Assembly: GCF_900104775.1 (NCBI RefSeq)
Contig: NZ_FNSA01000003.1
Location: 1,488,001-1,552,000, forward strand
Direction of reading: 5' to 3'
DNA from: Tsukamurella tyrosinosolvens
GTDB taxonomy: Bacteria; Actinomycetota; Actinomycetes; Mycobacteriales; Mycobacteriaceae
Length of the DNA: 64,000 nucleotides
The position numbers were made by a program, and so were the translations under genes. Within the stretch, counting starts at the first letter, position 1; the number at the start of each line of letters is the position of its first letter. Shown here one piece after another: positions 52,988 through 61,346 of the stretch. Under the pieces are notes generated by a model that saw only the letters and a program-made list of their open reading frames with translations, was not told the DNA's origin and did no database searches.

Positions 52988-53902
52988 TTGAGTATAAGCG
53001 ATTCTCAGCGCCTGCGCTATGTGACCGATGTGAACGTGGAGCGATACCCCCACCGAAGGGTGGCAGCATACCCGGCCGCAGACGGGAAGCCTCGCACGTT
53101 CGCATGGTTGCGCACGCTCCTATGTGATCCGTCGGTTAGTGCTGCCGGGTACAGGGTGGGCGGGTTCCTGCATTGCATCGCTGACCAATACACGGTGGAC
53201 CCGTACTGCGGCGCGGAGTGGGCGGCTGGCGAACTGGGCGTGTCGGTCAGCACGGTAGAGCGCGGCCTCGAGAGCCTGCGCGGGCATGGCTACATCGTCC
53301 AGACAAAGCGGGGCGGATCCAAGAGCGGCAACGCCTCGGACTTCCTCTTGACCTTCCCGTCGATCGCGCCCGCGACGGGCGATGACGACGTACCCGTCAA
53401 AACTGAGGGGAACGCCAACGGTGTACCCGTCAATATTGCGGGGAACGTAGACGTACCCGTCAGAACTGAGGGGAACGTACCCGTCAATTCTGCGGAGGAG
53501 TGCCCGTCAATATTGACGGACCATCTCCCAATGCAATCTCCCAATAGAAACTCCCAATCTGAAGAACACTCGTCCGCGCGCTTCGCTGGCGCAGACCAGC
53601 GTGAGGGGATCTCCGAGGGATGGACGCCGAACAAGGCCCACGCTGCGAAGTGCCCGCGCGGCCTGTCCGTCGGTGAAGTGGGCGAGAAGTTCCGCGAGCT
53701 TGCTATTGAGCGCAAGCTCACCAGCGCCGACTGGGACAAGAAGTTTGGCGGGTTCCTCGGCTACCTCGATGGTGTGGTTGAGCGCTACGCCAGTCGCGAG
53801 CTGACGGGACCGATCGTTTGGGCCGACCATCTGGAGGACTACCTCTTTGGCGGTGCGGAGCAGTTCACGCCCAAGGGCTTGCGGATCGAGTGCCCGTTCT
53901 AG
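52988..53902 (+). CDS. Replication initiator-like winged-helix protein
   Basis: A 304-residue protein. The N-terminal third has a winged helix, WAAGELGVSVSTVERGLESLRGHGYIVQTKRGG, as in phage replication initiators. The middle (residues about 133-190) is low-complexity sequence with repeated VPV-x-TEGN units, because the DNA there is a run of iterons. The C-terminal part (VGEVGEKFRELAIERKLTSADWDKKFGGFLGYLDG) resembles the helicase-loader-interacting ends of phage replication proteins, a weak similarity. TTG 52988 was chosen because GGAGAAG precedes it by seven bases. It probably binds the repeats within its own gene. Confidence 0.7.
   Translation: MSISDSQRLRYVTDVNVERYPHRRVAAYPAADGKPRTFAWLRTLLCDPSVSAAGYRVGGFLHCIADQYTVDPYCGAEWAAGELGVSVSTVERGLESLRGHGYIVQTKRGGSKSGNASDFLLTFPSIAPATGDDDVPVKTEGNANGVPVNIAGNVDVPVRTEGNVPVNSAEECPSILTDHLPMQSPNRNSQSEEHSSARFAGADQREGISEGWTPNKAHAAKCPRGLSVGEVGEKFRELAIERKLTSADWDKKFGGFLGYLDGVVERYASRELTGPIVWADHLEDYLFGGAEQFTPKGLRIECPF
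53390..53563 (+). repeat. Probable replication origin: iterons plus 13-bp repeats inside the replication gene
   Basis: Four 24-base repeats beginning GTACCCGTCA start at 53390, 53423, 53453 and 53477. A fifth, partial copy at 53500-53520 contains the perfect 16-bp palindrome CCGTCAATATTGACGG (53504-53519). Immediately after, three copies of CTCCCAAT start at 53525, 53538 and 53551, exactly 13 bases apart, in AT-richer DNA. Iterons followed by 13-mers inside the initiator gene is the layout of the lambda origin in gene O. Confidence 0.65.
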
Positions 53903-53930
53903 TCCGCCAAGGCCGCGCCCGCCGCTCAAC

Positions 53931-53974
53931 CGAGCCGCATTCGAGCCCTAGTCGAGCCTCATTCAAGCCGCCGA
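53931..53974 (+). repeat. Four 11-bp direct repeats after the replication gene
   Basis: CGAGCC-type units start at 53931, 53942, 53953 and 53964 (the last as CAAGCC), one helical turn apart. They form a phased binding array just after the replication gene. They may belong to the origin or to a packaging or control site. Confidence 0.55.
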
Positions 53975-54170
53975 AAAGCCTCTGACCTTGAGGTTCGCCA
54001 AGGTGTCACGCCGAGGCGCTGCGGACGTGTTCACGCGAACACCGCTCTGACAGCTAGAGCGAACAGGCCTCGCAAAAACGGACCGCTGAAAGTGCCGGCG
54101 AACAACTCATTGCAGCTCAGAAGCTATGCAACTCCGTTAAGTAAGCGGACCATCACATTAGGAGAACAAG
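53975..54170. other. Noncoding region with inverted repeats before the structural genes
   Basis: No gene is seen. GTGTTC-ACGC-GAACAC (54027-54042) is a perfect dyad, and GCTCT/AGAGC (54044-54060) follows directly. These may be operators or part of a packaging recognition site. AGGAG before 54171 is the ribosome site of the next gene. Confidence 0.4.
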
Positions 54171-54485
54171 ATGACAGACGACTACAGGAACCTAGCTGAC
54201 CAGCTCGGTGATCACATGAGACCCGAGGACAGGCGCGGTCCCGCGGCCCACCGAAGCTACGGGCGATTCCAAAATGAGTGGGATGCAACCAGATTCAGCG
54301 ACACGCGCCACCGCGTGATGTCCCGCCGAACTACCTCGCTCGAGGACGCGCTACTCGAATTGCACGGCTACACACTGGAACCCGGCCAAACGTCGCGCGT
54401 CGAGAACCGGTATCTAGGCAATATTCGGGAACAGCGGTTCCCCTTCCATACAGCGCCCGAGGAGGCCACTAGCAATGACGACTGA
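54171..54485 (+). CDS. Hypothetical element protein, 104 aa
   Basis: A 104-residue hydrophilic protein beginning MTDDYRNLADQLGDHM and rich in Arg, Asp and Glu. It has no recognised domain. The ribosome site TTAGGAG is good. It overlaps the next gene by 11 bp, so it belongs to the scaffold/capsid operon. A head-assembly or size-determination role is possible from position only. Confidence 0.55.
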   Translation: MTDDYRNLADQLGDHMRPEDRRGPAAHRSYGRFQNEWDATRFSDTRHRVMSRRTTSLEDALLELHGYTLEPGQTSRVENRYLGNIREQRFPFHTAPEEATSNDD

Positions 54486-55422
54486 CTACATCATCGAGGC
54501 AGACGAAGCCGACGAGGACGACGTGATCGGCACCCGGCAGGATGTCGAGGAGGCCGACGACGAGGCCGACGAGCTGGAGTCGAACCGCGAAGCGCAATTG
54601 CGGGTGCGCCTGCGCGAGGTGGACGCGAGCATCGAGGCCGCCCGGAGCATTGCGGCAGATGCGGCTAGGTCCGTCGTGGCCGCTTTCGCAGCGCCGTACC
54701 TGGCGATCCCGGACGACCTGTTCGGCGTCGGTGGGTATGTGGCGGAGGACCTTCTACGGGAGGACGGCACCGTCGATTTCGCCGCCATGCACGACGCGCT
54801 GCGATCTCTGCTCGGTGAACGTCCGGGCCTCGCCGGTAAGCGCGCCGTGCCGTCGCCGGTCACGCCTGGCGATGCTGCCGACGCCGCCGATGCTCCGCGC
54901 GCGCATTGGATGCAGACAGTGCTCGATACCGCCCGTGAGGCCGCAGAGGCCGGGTCGGGGGAGATCGACGCCGACGCTTCAAATGAGGCACCCGCATGGC
55001 AGCTCTTGCGCGAGCAGGCCGACGCCGCGCCAAAGCGAGAGATCGCCCAGAGGTTGAGAGTGAAGGCGAGTACTTCCGAGCTGGAGCACATTGAGGGACG
55101 GCGCGACGCGATCCATCGAGCCCACATCACTGCGATCGCGGCCTCGGTCCTGGGCCGTGGCGAAGATCTATTCGATGTCGGCGGCTCGCAAGTGGCGGAC
55201 ATGCTCGACGGAACAGGCAGTGTCGACGCCGAACGTGTACGCGGGACTGCCCGTGAGCTGGCGAACAGCCGTCCCGGACTGCGCCGGGTTAAGCGACCGC
55301 CCGTGTACCCGAACACCGGAGTAGGCCAAACGCTGGTGGTCGATCGCGGCCCAACGGCTCCCAACGTCGTCGGTGTCGCGCTTAACGAAATGACCCGACG
55401 GAGGCAGCTCGGACTGGCGTAG
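54475..55422 (+). CDS. Scaffold-like protein with an internal domain duplication
   Basis: A 315-residue acidic, Ala-rich protein directly before the capsid gene, the usual place for a scaffold. The N-terminal 40 residues are highly acidic (EADEADEDD, EEADDEADELE). Two copies of a roughly 39-residue unit occur at about 81-119 and 231-269: both contain DLFxVGG, then V/ADxLxxxGxVD and end in RPGL. The unit reminds me of the C-terminal region of actinophage scaffold proteins. The duplication is evident from sequence; the scaffold role is inference. Confidence 0.55.
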   Translation: MTTDYIIEADEADEDDVIGTRQDVEEADDEADELESNREAQLRVRLREVDASIEAARSIAADAARSVVAAFAAPYLAIPDDLFGVGGYVAEDLLREDGTVDFAAMHDALRSLLGERPGLAGKRAVPSPVTPGDAADAADAPRAHWMQTVLDTAREAAEAGSGEIDADASNEAPAWQLLREQADAAPKREIAQRLRVKASTSELEHIEGRRDAIHRAHITAIAASVLGRGEDLFDVGGSQVADMLDGTGSVDAERVRGTARELANSRPGLRRVKRPPVYPNTGVGQTLVVDRGPTAPNVVGVALNEMTRRRQLGLA

Positions 55423-55432
55423 GCTGCAATCA

Positions 55433-55458
55433 CTTGCACACTGCGTCAAATGTGCAAG
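55433..55458 (+). promoter_or_regulatory. Inverted repeat between scaffold-like and capsid genes
   Basis: CTTGCACA and TGTGCAAG form a perfect 8-bp stem with a 10-base loop, 10 bp after the scaffold-like gene. It may be a terminator or an operator. The 90 bp before the capsid gene is AT-rich and could hold a late promoter. Confidence 0.4.
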
Positions 55459-55548
55459 ACTAAGAATGTCGGGTTGAGTGACTCCCCGTAGCGATGCCGT
55501 TCTGTGAACCTCGCTCATTGATATTTCCCTAGAAGCAAGGTTTACAAC

Positions 55549-56382
55549 ATGAGCAATACTACGCTCAATTCCGGTGCGATCCTTTCACCCGATGACATGA
55601 AGGAAAACTTCCTCGCACCGCTCGAAAAGAAGTCGATCGCCATGCAGGTTTCGCACGTCGAGCACGCAAATGCGGGCCACGCTGCGCTGCCGATGATGGG
55701 TAAGACTTCCGCCGAGTGGCTCGATGAAGGCGAAGAGCTGACAGTCGAGAATGTCCCTTTCAACGAAATCCGCGTGCCACACATGAACGCGGGCAAGCTG
55801 TTGACCGCGACCCGACAGCTGCTTAATGATTCGGCGTACGATCTTCCGACGCTGCTTAGCAATTCGCTTATCGATGCCTACGCCGAACTGGTCGATAAGA
55901 CCTTCTTTGGCACCACCACGCCAAAGGGGCCAAAGGGCATCGAGAGCGTAAGCGGTCGAACCATCGTCGAGGCCGACGAGTACTCGCTCGATCCGTTCCT
56001 TGACGCCCTCGGCGCGGTCGAGGCAGAGCGTGCAAACCCTCGGTTCATCGTCATGGGTCCGGAGCTGGCGACCAAGCTGCGCAAGCTCAAGGTCAGCGCG
56101 GGATCGAATCAGTACATTCTCCAGTCAGATCCCGGTTCCGCGTGGCGAAACACCATCGCGGGAATCCCGGTGCTTACGTGTGCGGATGTCGCTGCCGAGA
56201 CTGCGCATTTGATCGACCCCGACTATGTGTTCATGAGCGTTCGCGAGGATGTCGAGGTCGAGGCCGATGCATCCACCTTCTTTACGTCCGTGCGAACCGC
56301 TATCCGATCATTCGGGCGCATCGGCTGGGTATTCCCACGACCGGAGAAGCTGGCAGCGGTCAAGTTCAATGTCACGCCCTAG
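55549..56382 (+). CDS. HK97-family major capsid protein
   Basis: A 277-residue capsid protein. HK97-fold features include VPFNEIRVPHMNAGKLLTATRQLLNDSAYDLPTLLSNSLIDAYAELVDKTFFGTTTPKG (N-arm, E-loop and spine helix), RFIVMGPELATKLRKLK and IAGIPVLTCADV, with P-domain strands to the end. It lacks a long N-terminal delta domain and no prohead protease gene is nearby, so assembly would rely on a separate scaffold, plausibly the preceding gene. It is the only clear structural gene in the element. Codon use is much less GC-biased than in host genes. Confidence 0.85.
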   Translation: MSNTTLNSGAILSPDDMKENFLAPLEKKSIAMQVSHVEHANAGHAALPMMGKTSAEWLDEGEELTVENVPFNEIRVPHMNAGKLLTATRQLLNDSAYDLPTLLSNSLIDAYAELVDKTFFGTTTPKGPKGIESVSGRTIVEADEYSLDPFLDALGAVEAERANPRFIVMGPELATKLRKLKVSAGSNQYILQSDPGSAWRNTIAGIPVLTCADVAAETAHLIDPDYVFMSVREDVEVEADASTFFTSVRTAIRSFGRIGWVFPRPEKLAAVKFNVTP

Positions 56383-56392
56383 CTGAATACTC

Positions 56393-56440
56393 CTAGCAGG
56401 CTCCCAAACCGTAGGCATCCGGTATTTCCTGGCCTGCTAG
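56393..56440. other. Long-loop inverted repeat after the capsid gene
   Basis: CTAGCAGGC (56393-56401) and GCCTGCTAG (56432-56440) form a perfect 9-bp dyad around a 30-base loop. Its role is unknown; candidates are an RNA structure or a packaging signal. Confidence 0.35.
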
Positions 56441-56530
56441 ATGGCAGCATTGCGCCGCATCGAGTCAGTTCCTGGATAGCTCGGGCTCAATGCGGGCGGT
56501 CCTCCTAACCGTCGCATGCCGCCAATAGAG

Positions 56531-56563
56531 CAGCCCCACCATAGCAAGACCATGGTGGGGCTG
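56531..56563. terminator. Bidirectional terminator between capsid gene and minus-strand genes
   Basis: CAGCCCCACCAT (56531-56542) pairs perfectly with ATGGTGGGGCTG (56552-56563), followed by TTCCTTT. It lies between convergent transcription units and can serve both. Confidence 0.8.
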
Positions 56564-56573
56564 TTCCTTTGCG

Positions 56574-56762
56574 CTATCGGTTGGTCCCAAGCGTGCAACC
56601 TGCGGAGTCATATCCATATTTCTGGCAGATCTCGCGCGCCTTCTCGTTCGACTCTTCGAACTTCTTGTTGTCGCTGTTGATTGACCAGATAATGAGGATA
56701 ACGAGCGCCGCTAAGAGTACGCCCACCGCAACAGAAAGTGTGCGCTTGATTTCAGTGCTCAT
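56574..56762 (-). CDS. Small single-helix membrane protein, 62 aa
   Basis: A 62-residue protein. A basic N-terminus (MSTEIKR) and one membrane helix (TLSVAVGVLLAALVILIIW) are followed by a hydrophilic tail with two cysteines (EICQKYGYDSAGCTLG). No family is recognised. Small one-helix proteins in phages may be holin-like or act in superinfection exclusion; I cannot choose between these. A GAAGGG ribosome site lies rather far upstream. Confidence 0.55.
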   Translation of the reverse strand: MSTEIKRTLSVAVGVLLAALVILIIWSINSDNKKFEESNEKAREICQKYGYDSAGCTLGTNR

Positions 56763-56889
56763 AGTGTGCGGAATTCCCTTCGTTTGTTGTGGTTGCGAGG
56801 GTACCGCCGTCCGGGCGTGGCGATGTGCCTTTACTGAGATATTGCAATCCTGCACTATTGCTTAGCGAAATGATCGGGATGACCTGGTG

Positions 56890-58245
56890 TTAGCCCTTGA
56901 CGGTCGCAAAGATGCGGGCAAAGTCCTGTTGCGACTTCGACATCTGCTCACGCTCGATGCGGGTGCCCTGCCCAACTGTGGCAATGTCCTCGATCTCGCA
57001 CCCGATGCTCGCACCGTGCGCGCTCTTAGCGTGCTGCTTCGGTGCCGTGACGGCTTTGCGTGTACGCCTCACGCGCGGCTGCAATACCTGTAGTGCCTGC
57101 TGGTCGATATCGAGAGCGATCTCCCAGAGGTGGTGCATCGAGGGCATGAACATGCGGGCCGTCACGTCCTCGCCGCGCCGAGTGCGGATGACGCGACCCA
57201 TGATTTGCGTCATGAGCAGCGGAGTCGCCTTATTTGTGGAATAGACAAGCGTCGTGAGCCGGGGGATATCCGTGCCCTCACTGACCAGCATCACGGAAAT
57301 CAACCATGGATCGGACGACCGGCGAAACCTGTCGATCACTGCGGCCCCGTCGTCGCTGCCGACTGCCACAGGTGCCTCGATTCCCGTGGTCTCCGCGAGG
57401 ACTCGGCGGACCATGTAGGCGTGCTCGACATCGCGCGCAACGATCAAGCCGCCCGCATCGGGGATCTCGCGCCGCTGCATCATCAGGTGCGCGTGTGCCT
57501 CTGCCAGCACTCCGCGCAACCACTCGCCATCGTCCAACGTCGACCGCAGAACGGACCCGCGAGCCGACCGGGGGATAGGCCGCTCGATGCTCACCTTGAC
57601 CGACTGCGGACCCTTCGCGTCCTGCCAGTTCGCAGTGGTCGACACCGCCACGAACTCGACAGGCCGACACACCTTGTCGCGCAAGGCATCGGCGTAGCTG
57701 TAGGACACATCCGCGATCATTTCCCCGTCGGCAGTCCACCGCGCGAACGGGATCGCCTCGCGGGCATCGGTGCGCCAGGGCGTGCCCGAGAGCAGTAGCC
57801 GCTTGCGAGCGCCCGAGAAGGCCCGCGTGAGCGCCAGGCCGTACTTGGAGTCCTCGGCGGCGTGATGCACTTCGTCAAGGATCACCAACGTGCCCGAGCG
57901 CCGGGTGTCTCGGTCGATCGCCTCGCCGATCCGCGCGCCCGTCGCGCCCAACAGGCTGGCGTACGTCAGGACCAGACCCTCGCAACCGTCCGTGTCGATG
58001 CCCTCGGCTGGCAGAGCTGCCGCGAGCTTCAACAGGCCGTGAGCCGCCCACTGAGACGCCACAGCGAGCGTTGGAGCTACCACGATCACCCGGCGGGCCT
58101 TGCCGCTGTCGAGGTACTCGCGAGCCGCAGTGAGGGCGAACGTCGTCTTGCCCGCACCAGGACAAGCGACAGCAAGAAAACTCGAGCGACGGGAAATACG
58201 GAACTGCTCGACGGCCTCACGCTGCCATTCGCGGAGTTGCATCAC
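56890..58245 (-). CDS. DEAD/DEAH-box superfamily 2 helicase
   Basis: A 451-residue SF2 helicase. The Q-like opening is LREWQREAVEQF. Walker A is CPGAGKTT near residue 30, motif II is DEVHH, motif III is LLSGTPWR, motif V SEGTDIPRL and motif VI QIMGRVIRTRRG. The C-terminal 70 residues are basic and unrelated to the core. It starts three bases after a 109-residue gene, so the two are co-transcribed. Helicases of this form occur in phages and satellites for replication and in defence systems. Its role here is not determined. Confidence 0.85.
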   Translation of the reverse strand: MMQLREWQREAVEQFRISRRSSFLAVACPGAGKTTFALTAAREYLDSGKARRVIVVAPTLAVASQWAAHGLLKLAAALPAEGIDTDGCEGLVLTYASLLGATGARIGEAIDRDTRRSGTLVILDEVHHAAEDSKYGLALTRAFSGARKRLLLSGTPWRTDAREAIPFARWTADGEMIADVSYSYADALRDKVCRPVEFVAVSTTANWQDAKGPQSVKVSIERPIPRSARGSVLRSTLDDGEWLRGVLAEAHAHLMMQRREIPDAGGLIVARDVEHAYMVRRVLAETTGIEAPVAVGSDDGAAVIDRFRRSSDPWLISVMLVSEGTDIPRLTTLVYSTNKATPLLMTQIMGRVIRTRRGEDVTARMFMPSMHHLWEIALDIDQQALQVLQPRVRRTRKAVTAPKQHAKSAHGASIGCEIEDIATVGQGTRIEREQMSKSQQDFARIFATVKG

Positions 58246-58248
58246 TGC

Positions 58249-58578
58249 CTACTCTGCCTCATGCTCTCGCTCGATCTGCGCGAACTTCTCACGCGTCGCG
58301 TCCTTGATGAACTCGACAGTCCGGTCGTGGGCGAGTGCGGTACCTCGGTATTCCTCGCCGAGTTGTCGCACCGACACCTCGTATACCTGCTCGTACAGCT
58401 CGCGCGGAATGGCGATGCTGTCCTCGGCAATAGCGACATCAGCTTCGGCGAGAACGTTCTCCACGCTTGCACTCAACTCCGACTCGCGCTCTTGCGCCTC
58501 GCTTGCTCGCTTGGCGAGTTCGCCGAGTTCATGAAACATGGCCTCTGCTTGCTCGCGAGAGATCTCTTCATTGCTCAT
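58249..58578 (-). CDS. Helical hypothetical protein, 109 aa, partner of the helicase
   Basis: A 109-residue protein with a high Glu/Ala content, probably helical or coiled coil (REQAEAMFHELGELAKRASEAQERESELSASVENVL). No family is recognised. ATG 58578 follows AAAGGA. It is the first gene of the minus-strand pair with the helicase, with a good promoter candidate upstream. Confidence 0.6.
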   Translation of the reverse strand: MSNEEISREQAEAMFHELGELAKRASEAQERESELSASVENVLAEADVAIAEDSIAIPRELYEQVYEVSVRQLGEEYRGTALAHDRTVEFIKDATREKFAQIEREHEAE

Positions 58579-58633
58579 GTTTGTTCGTCCTTTCGTGAGG
58601 TGTGTGCACAGAATTCCTGTGCCGTGAGCCGCA

Positions 58634-58662
58634 ATCAAACCACGGTTCATGTCAGGCGTCAA
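58634..58662 (-). promoter_or_regulatory. Candidate promoter of the helicase pair
   Basis: On the minus strand TTGACG (58657-58662) and TTTGAT (58634-58639) are separated by 17 bases, and lie 56 bp before the 109-residue gene. The -35 is near consensus; the -10 is weak. Confidence 0.4.
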
Positions 58663-58887
58663 AGCTGGTCACCCTGGGGGAGTATCCCCTGGTCCCCTAC
58701 GGTTCCCGTGACGCTCATCCGGTGTCTGCCAGTGCGTATACGGGTTATAGGGGTGCCGAGATCAGCACGAATCAAAGCAATTCCCCACCTGCCCGGAGTC
58801 GTCAATTCTCAAATGGTCGAGCAATTACTCGGCGCATTCACAAGACCGCCTGCGCACTCAATTCGTGGCAGTCTTGATAAGGACAAA
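58663..58887. other. Noncoding stretch upstream of the helicase pair
   Basis: No gene is seen in this stretch. CCTGGGGG and TCCCCTGG near 58673-58692 form an imperfect dyad upstream of the promoter candidate, which could be an operator. The remainder shows nothing that I can name. Confidence 0.35.
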
Positions 58888-58931
58888 CGAAAGCCGCCCA
58901 ATCTTCTCGGGGAGAAGACGGGCGGCTTTCG
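58888..58931. terminator. Nested hairpin terminator after the 70-residue gene
   Basis: CGAAAGCCGCCC (58888-58899) pairs perfectly with GGGCGGCTTTCG (58920-58931). An inner hairpin TCTTCTC/GAGAAGA (58902-58918) stacks inside it. On the minus strand it follows the 70-residue gene. Confidence 0.7.
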
Positions 58932-58945
58932 TCGTTGTGGTGCGG

Positions 58946-59158
58946 CTACACCGCCGCGAGCACCATCTCGATCAACTGCACCGCTTGGTCGCGGGTCAGC
59001 TCGATGGTCGAGTGGTTGGCGTCATCGCCCCGCCCCTCGGACATGAACAGCGCGATCCGCTCGCCGTCGTCATCGTGGACTCGGGCAACCTCCAACGTGC
59101 CGCCGCAGGGGCTCTCGCTAAAGATGACGCCTTCGGTCGCGATCTCGGGCAGGTGCAT
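58946..59158 (-). CDS. Hypothetical protein, 70 aa
   Basis: A 70-residue acidic protein, MHLPEIATEGVIFSESPCGG, then VHDDDGERIALFMSEGRGDD and a C-terminal helix QAVQLIEMVLAAV. GGAG precedes the start by eight bases, and the strong terminator follows the stop, which supports a real gene. The function is unknown. It is the last gene before the right end of the element. Confidence 0.6.
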   Translation of the reverse strand: MHLPEIATEGVIFSESPCGGTLEVARVHDDDGERIALFMSEGRGDDANHSTIELTRDQAVQLIEMVLAAV

Positions 59159-59480
59159 GGACAGACTCCAATCGGTTGGGGGAGTGGGGAGAGGGGCCGG
59201 ACTCGGCTGCATCGCAGACGTTAGGCGCTCTGTCCGAGATTGTCGATAGATAAGTCGAAGATGCATGTACTGGAATTTCAACTCCGAGATGCAACTCGCA
59301 CGCGGCATGGCTGGATGCCGCGATACTCCGTCGACCGCCTAGGCTGGAGTCATGCAAGCTCACCTCTCATCGCCCCACGCTGCCTTGGCAAAGGCGGCAG
59401 TGTTGGCGAGCCCGTGTGGGGCTGGAGTGGGGCTAGAGGGCGTTACCAACGTGAAGTTCGCAGGTCAGAAGGGTTAGACT
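59159..59480 (+). promoter_or_regulatory. Right end of the element: substitute upstream region for ettA
   Basis: No gene is seen. TAGGCTGGAGTC at 59340-59351 closely matches TAGGCTGGTGTC at 48973-48984, the host -10 region left behind at the other end. The element thus appears to bring its own promoter. AGAAGGG (59468-59473) provides a ribosome site seven bases before the ettA GTG. The attP arm repeats lie between. Confidence 0.5.
59417..59434 (+). repeat. Right integrase arm-type repeats
   Basis: TGGGGCT starts at 59417 and 59428, the same sequence, orientation and 11-base spacing as the left pair. The flanks also agree (GT[A/G] before the first copy). Confidence 0.6.
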
Positions 59481-61154
<1,674 letters not shown>

Positions 61155-61166
61155 CCTCGGTCCGCG

Positions 61167-61207
61167 AACGACGACGCCCCCGGCCCCGTGCCGGGGGCGT
61201 CGTCGTT
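61167..61207 (+). terminator. Strong terminator after ettA
   Basis: A perfect 17-bp stem, arms 61167-61183 and 61191-61207, with a 7-base loop, lies 12 bp after the ettA stop and is followed by CATTA. Confidence 0.85.
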
Positions 61208-61346
61208 CATTACTGGCCCGTAGCCCCCACCCCCGCCGTAATGTGGTGCCCGGAGCTCACTGGCTCCGTCACACCTTGGCAACGGCGCCACGTGCTGACC
61301 CGGCATTTGGCGTGCGCTGCCTCGACCCCGCAGGAGGAGCACGCCC

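Noticed and set aside
53390-53563. CRISPR array
   Set aside because: The repeats lie inside an open frame, diverge from each other, have unequal and very short spacers, and no cas genes are nearby.
49268-59158. A complete prophage rather than a satellite
   Set aside because: No terminase, portal, protease, tail or lysis gene could be recognised in the ORFs present, and 10.4 kb is too short to hold them. A decayed prophage remains possible.
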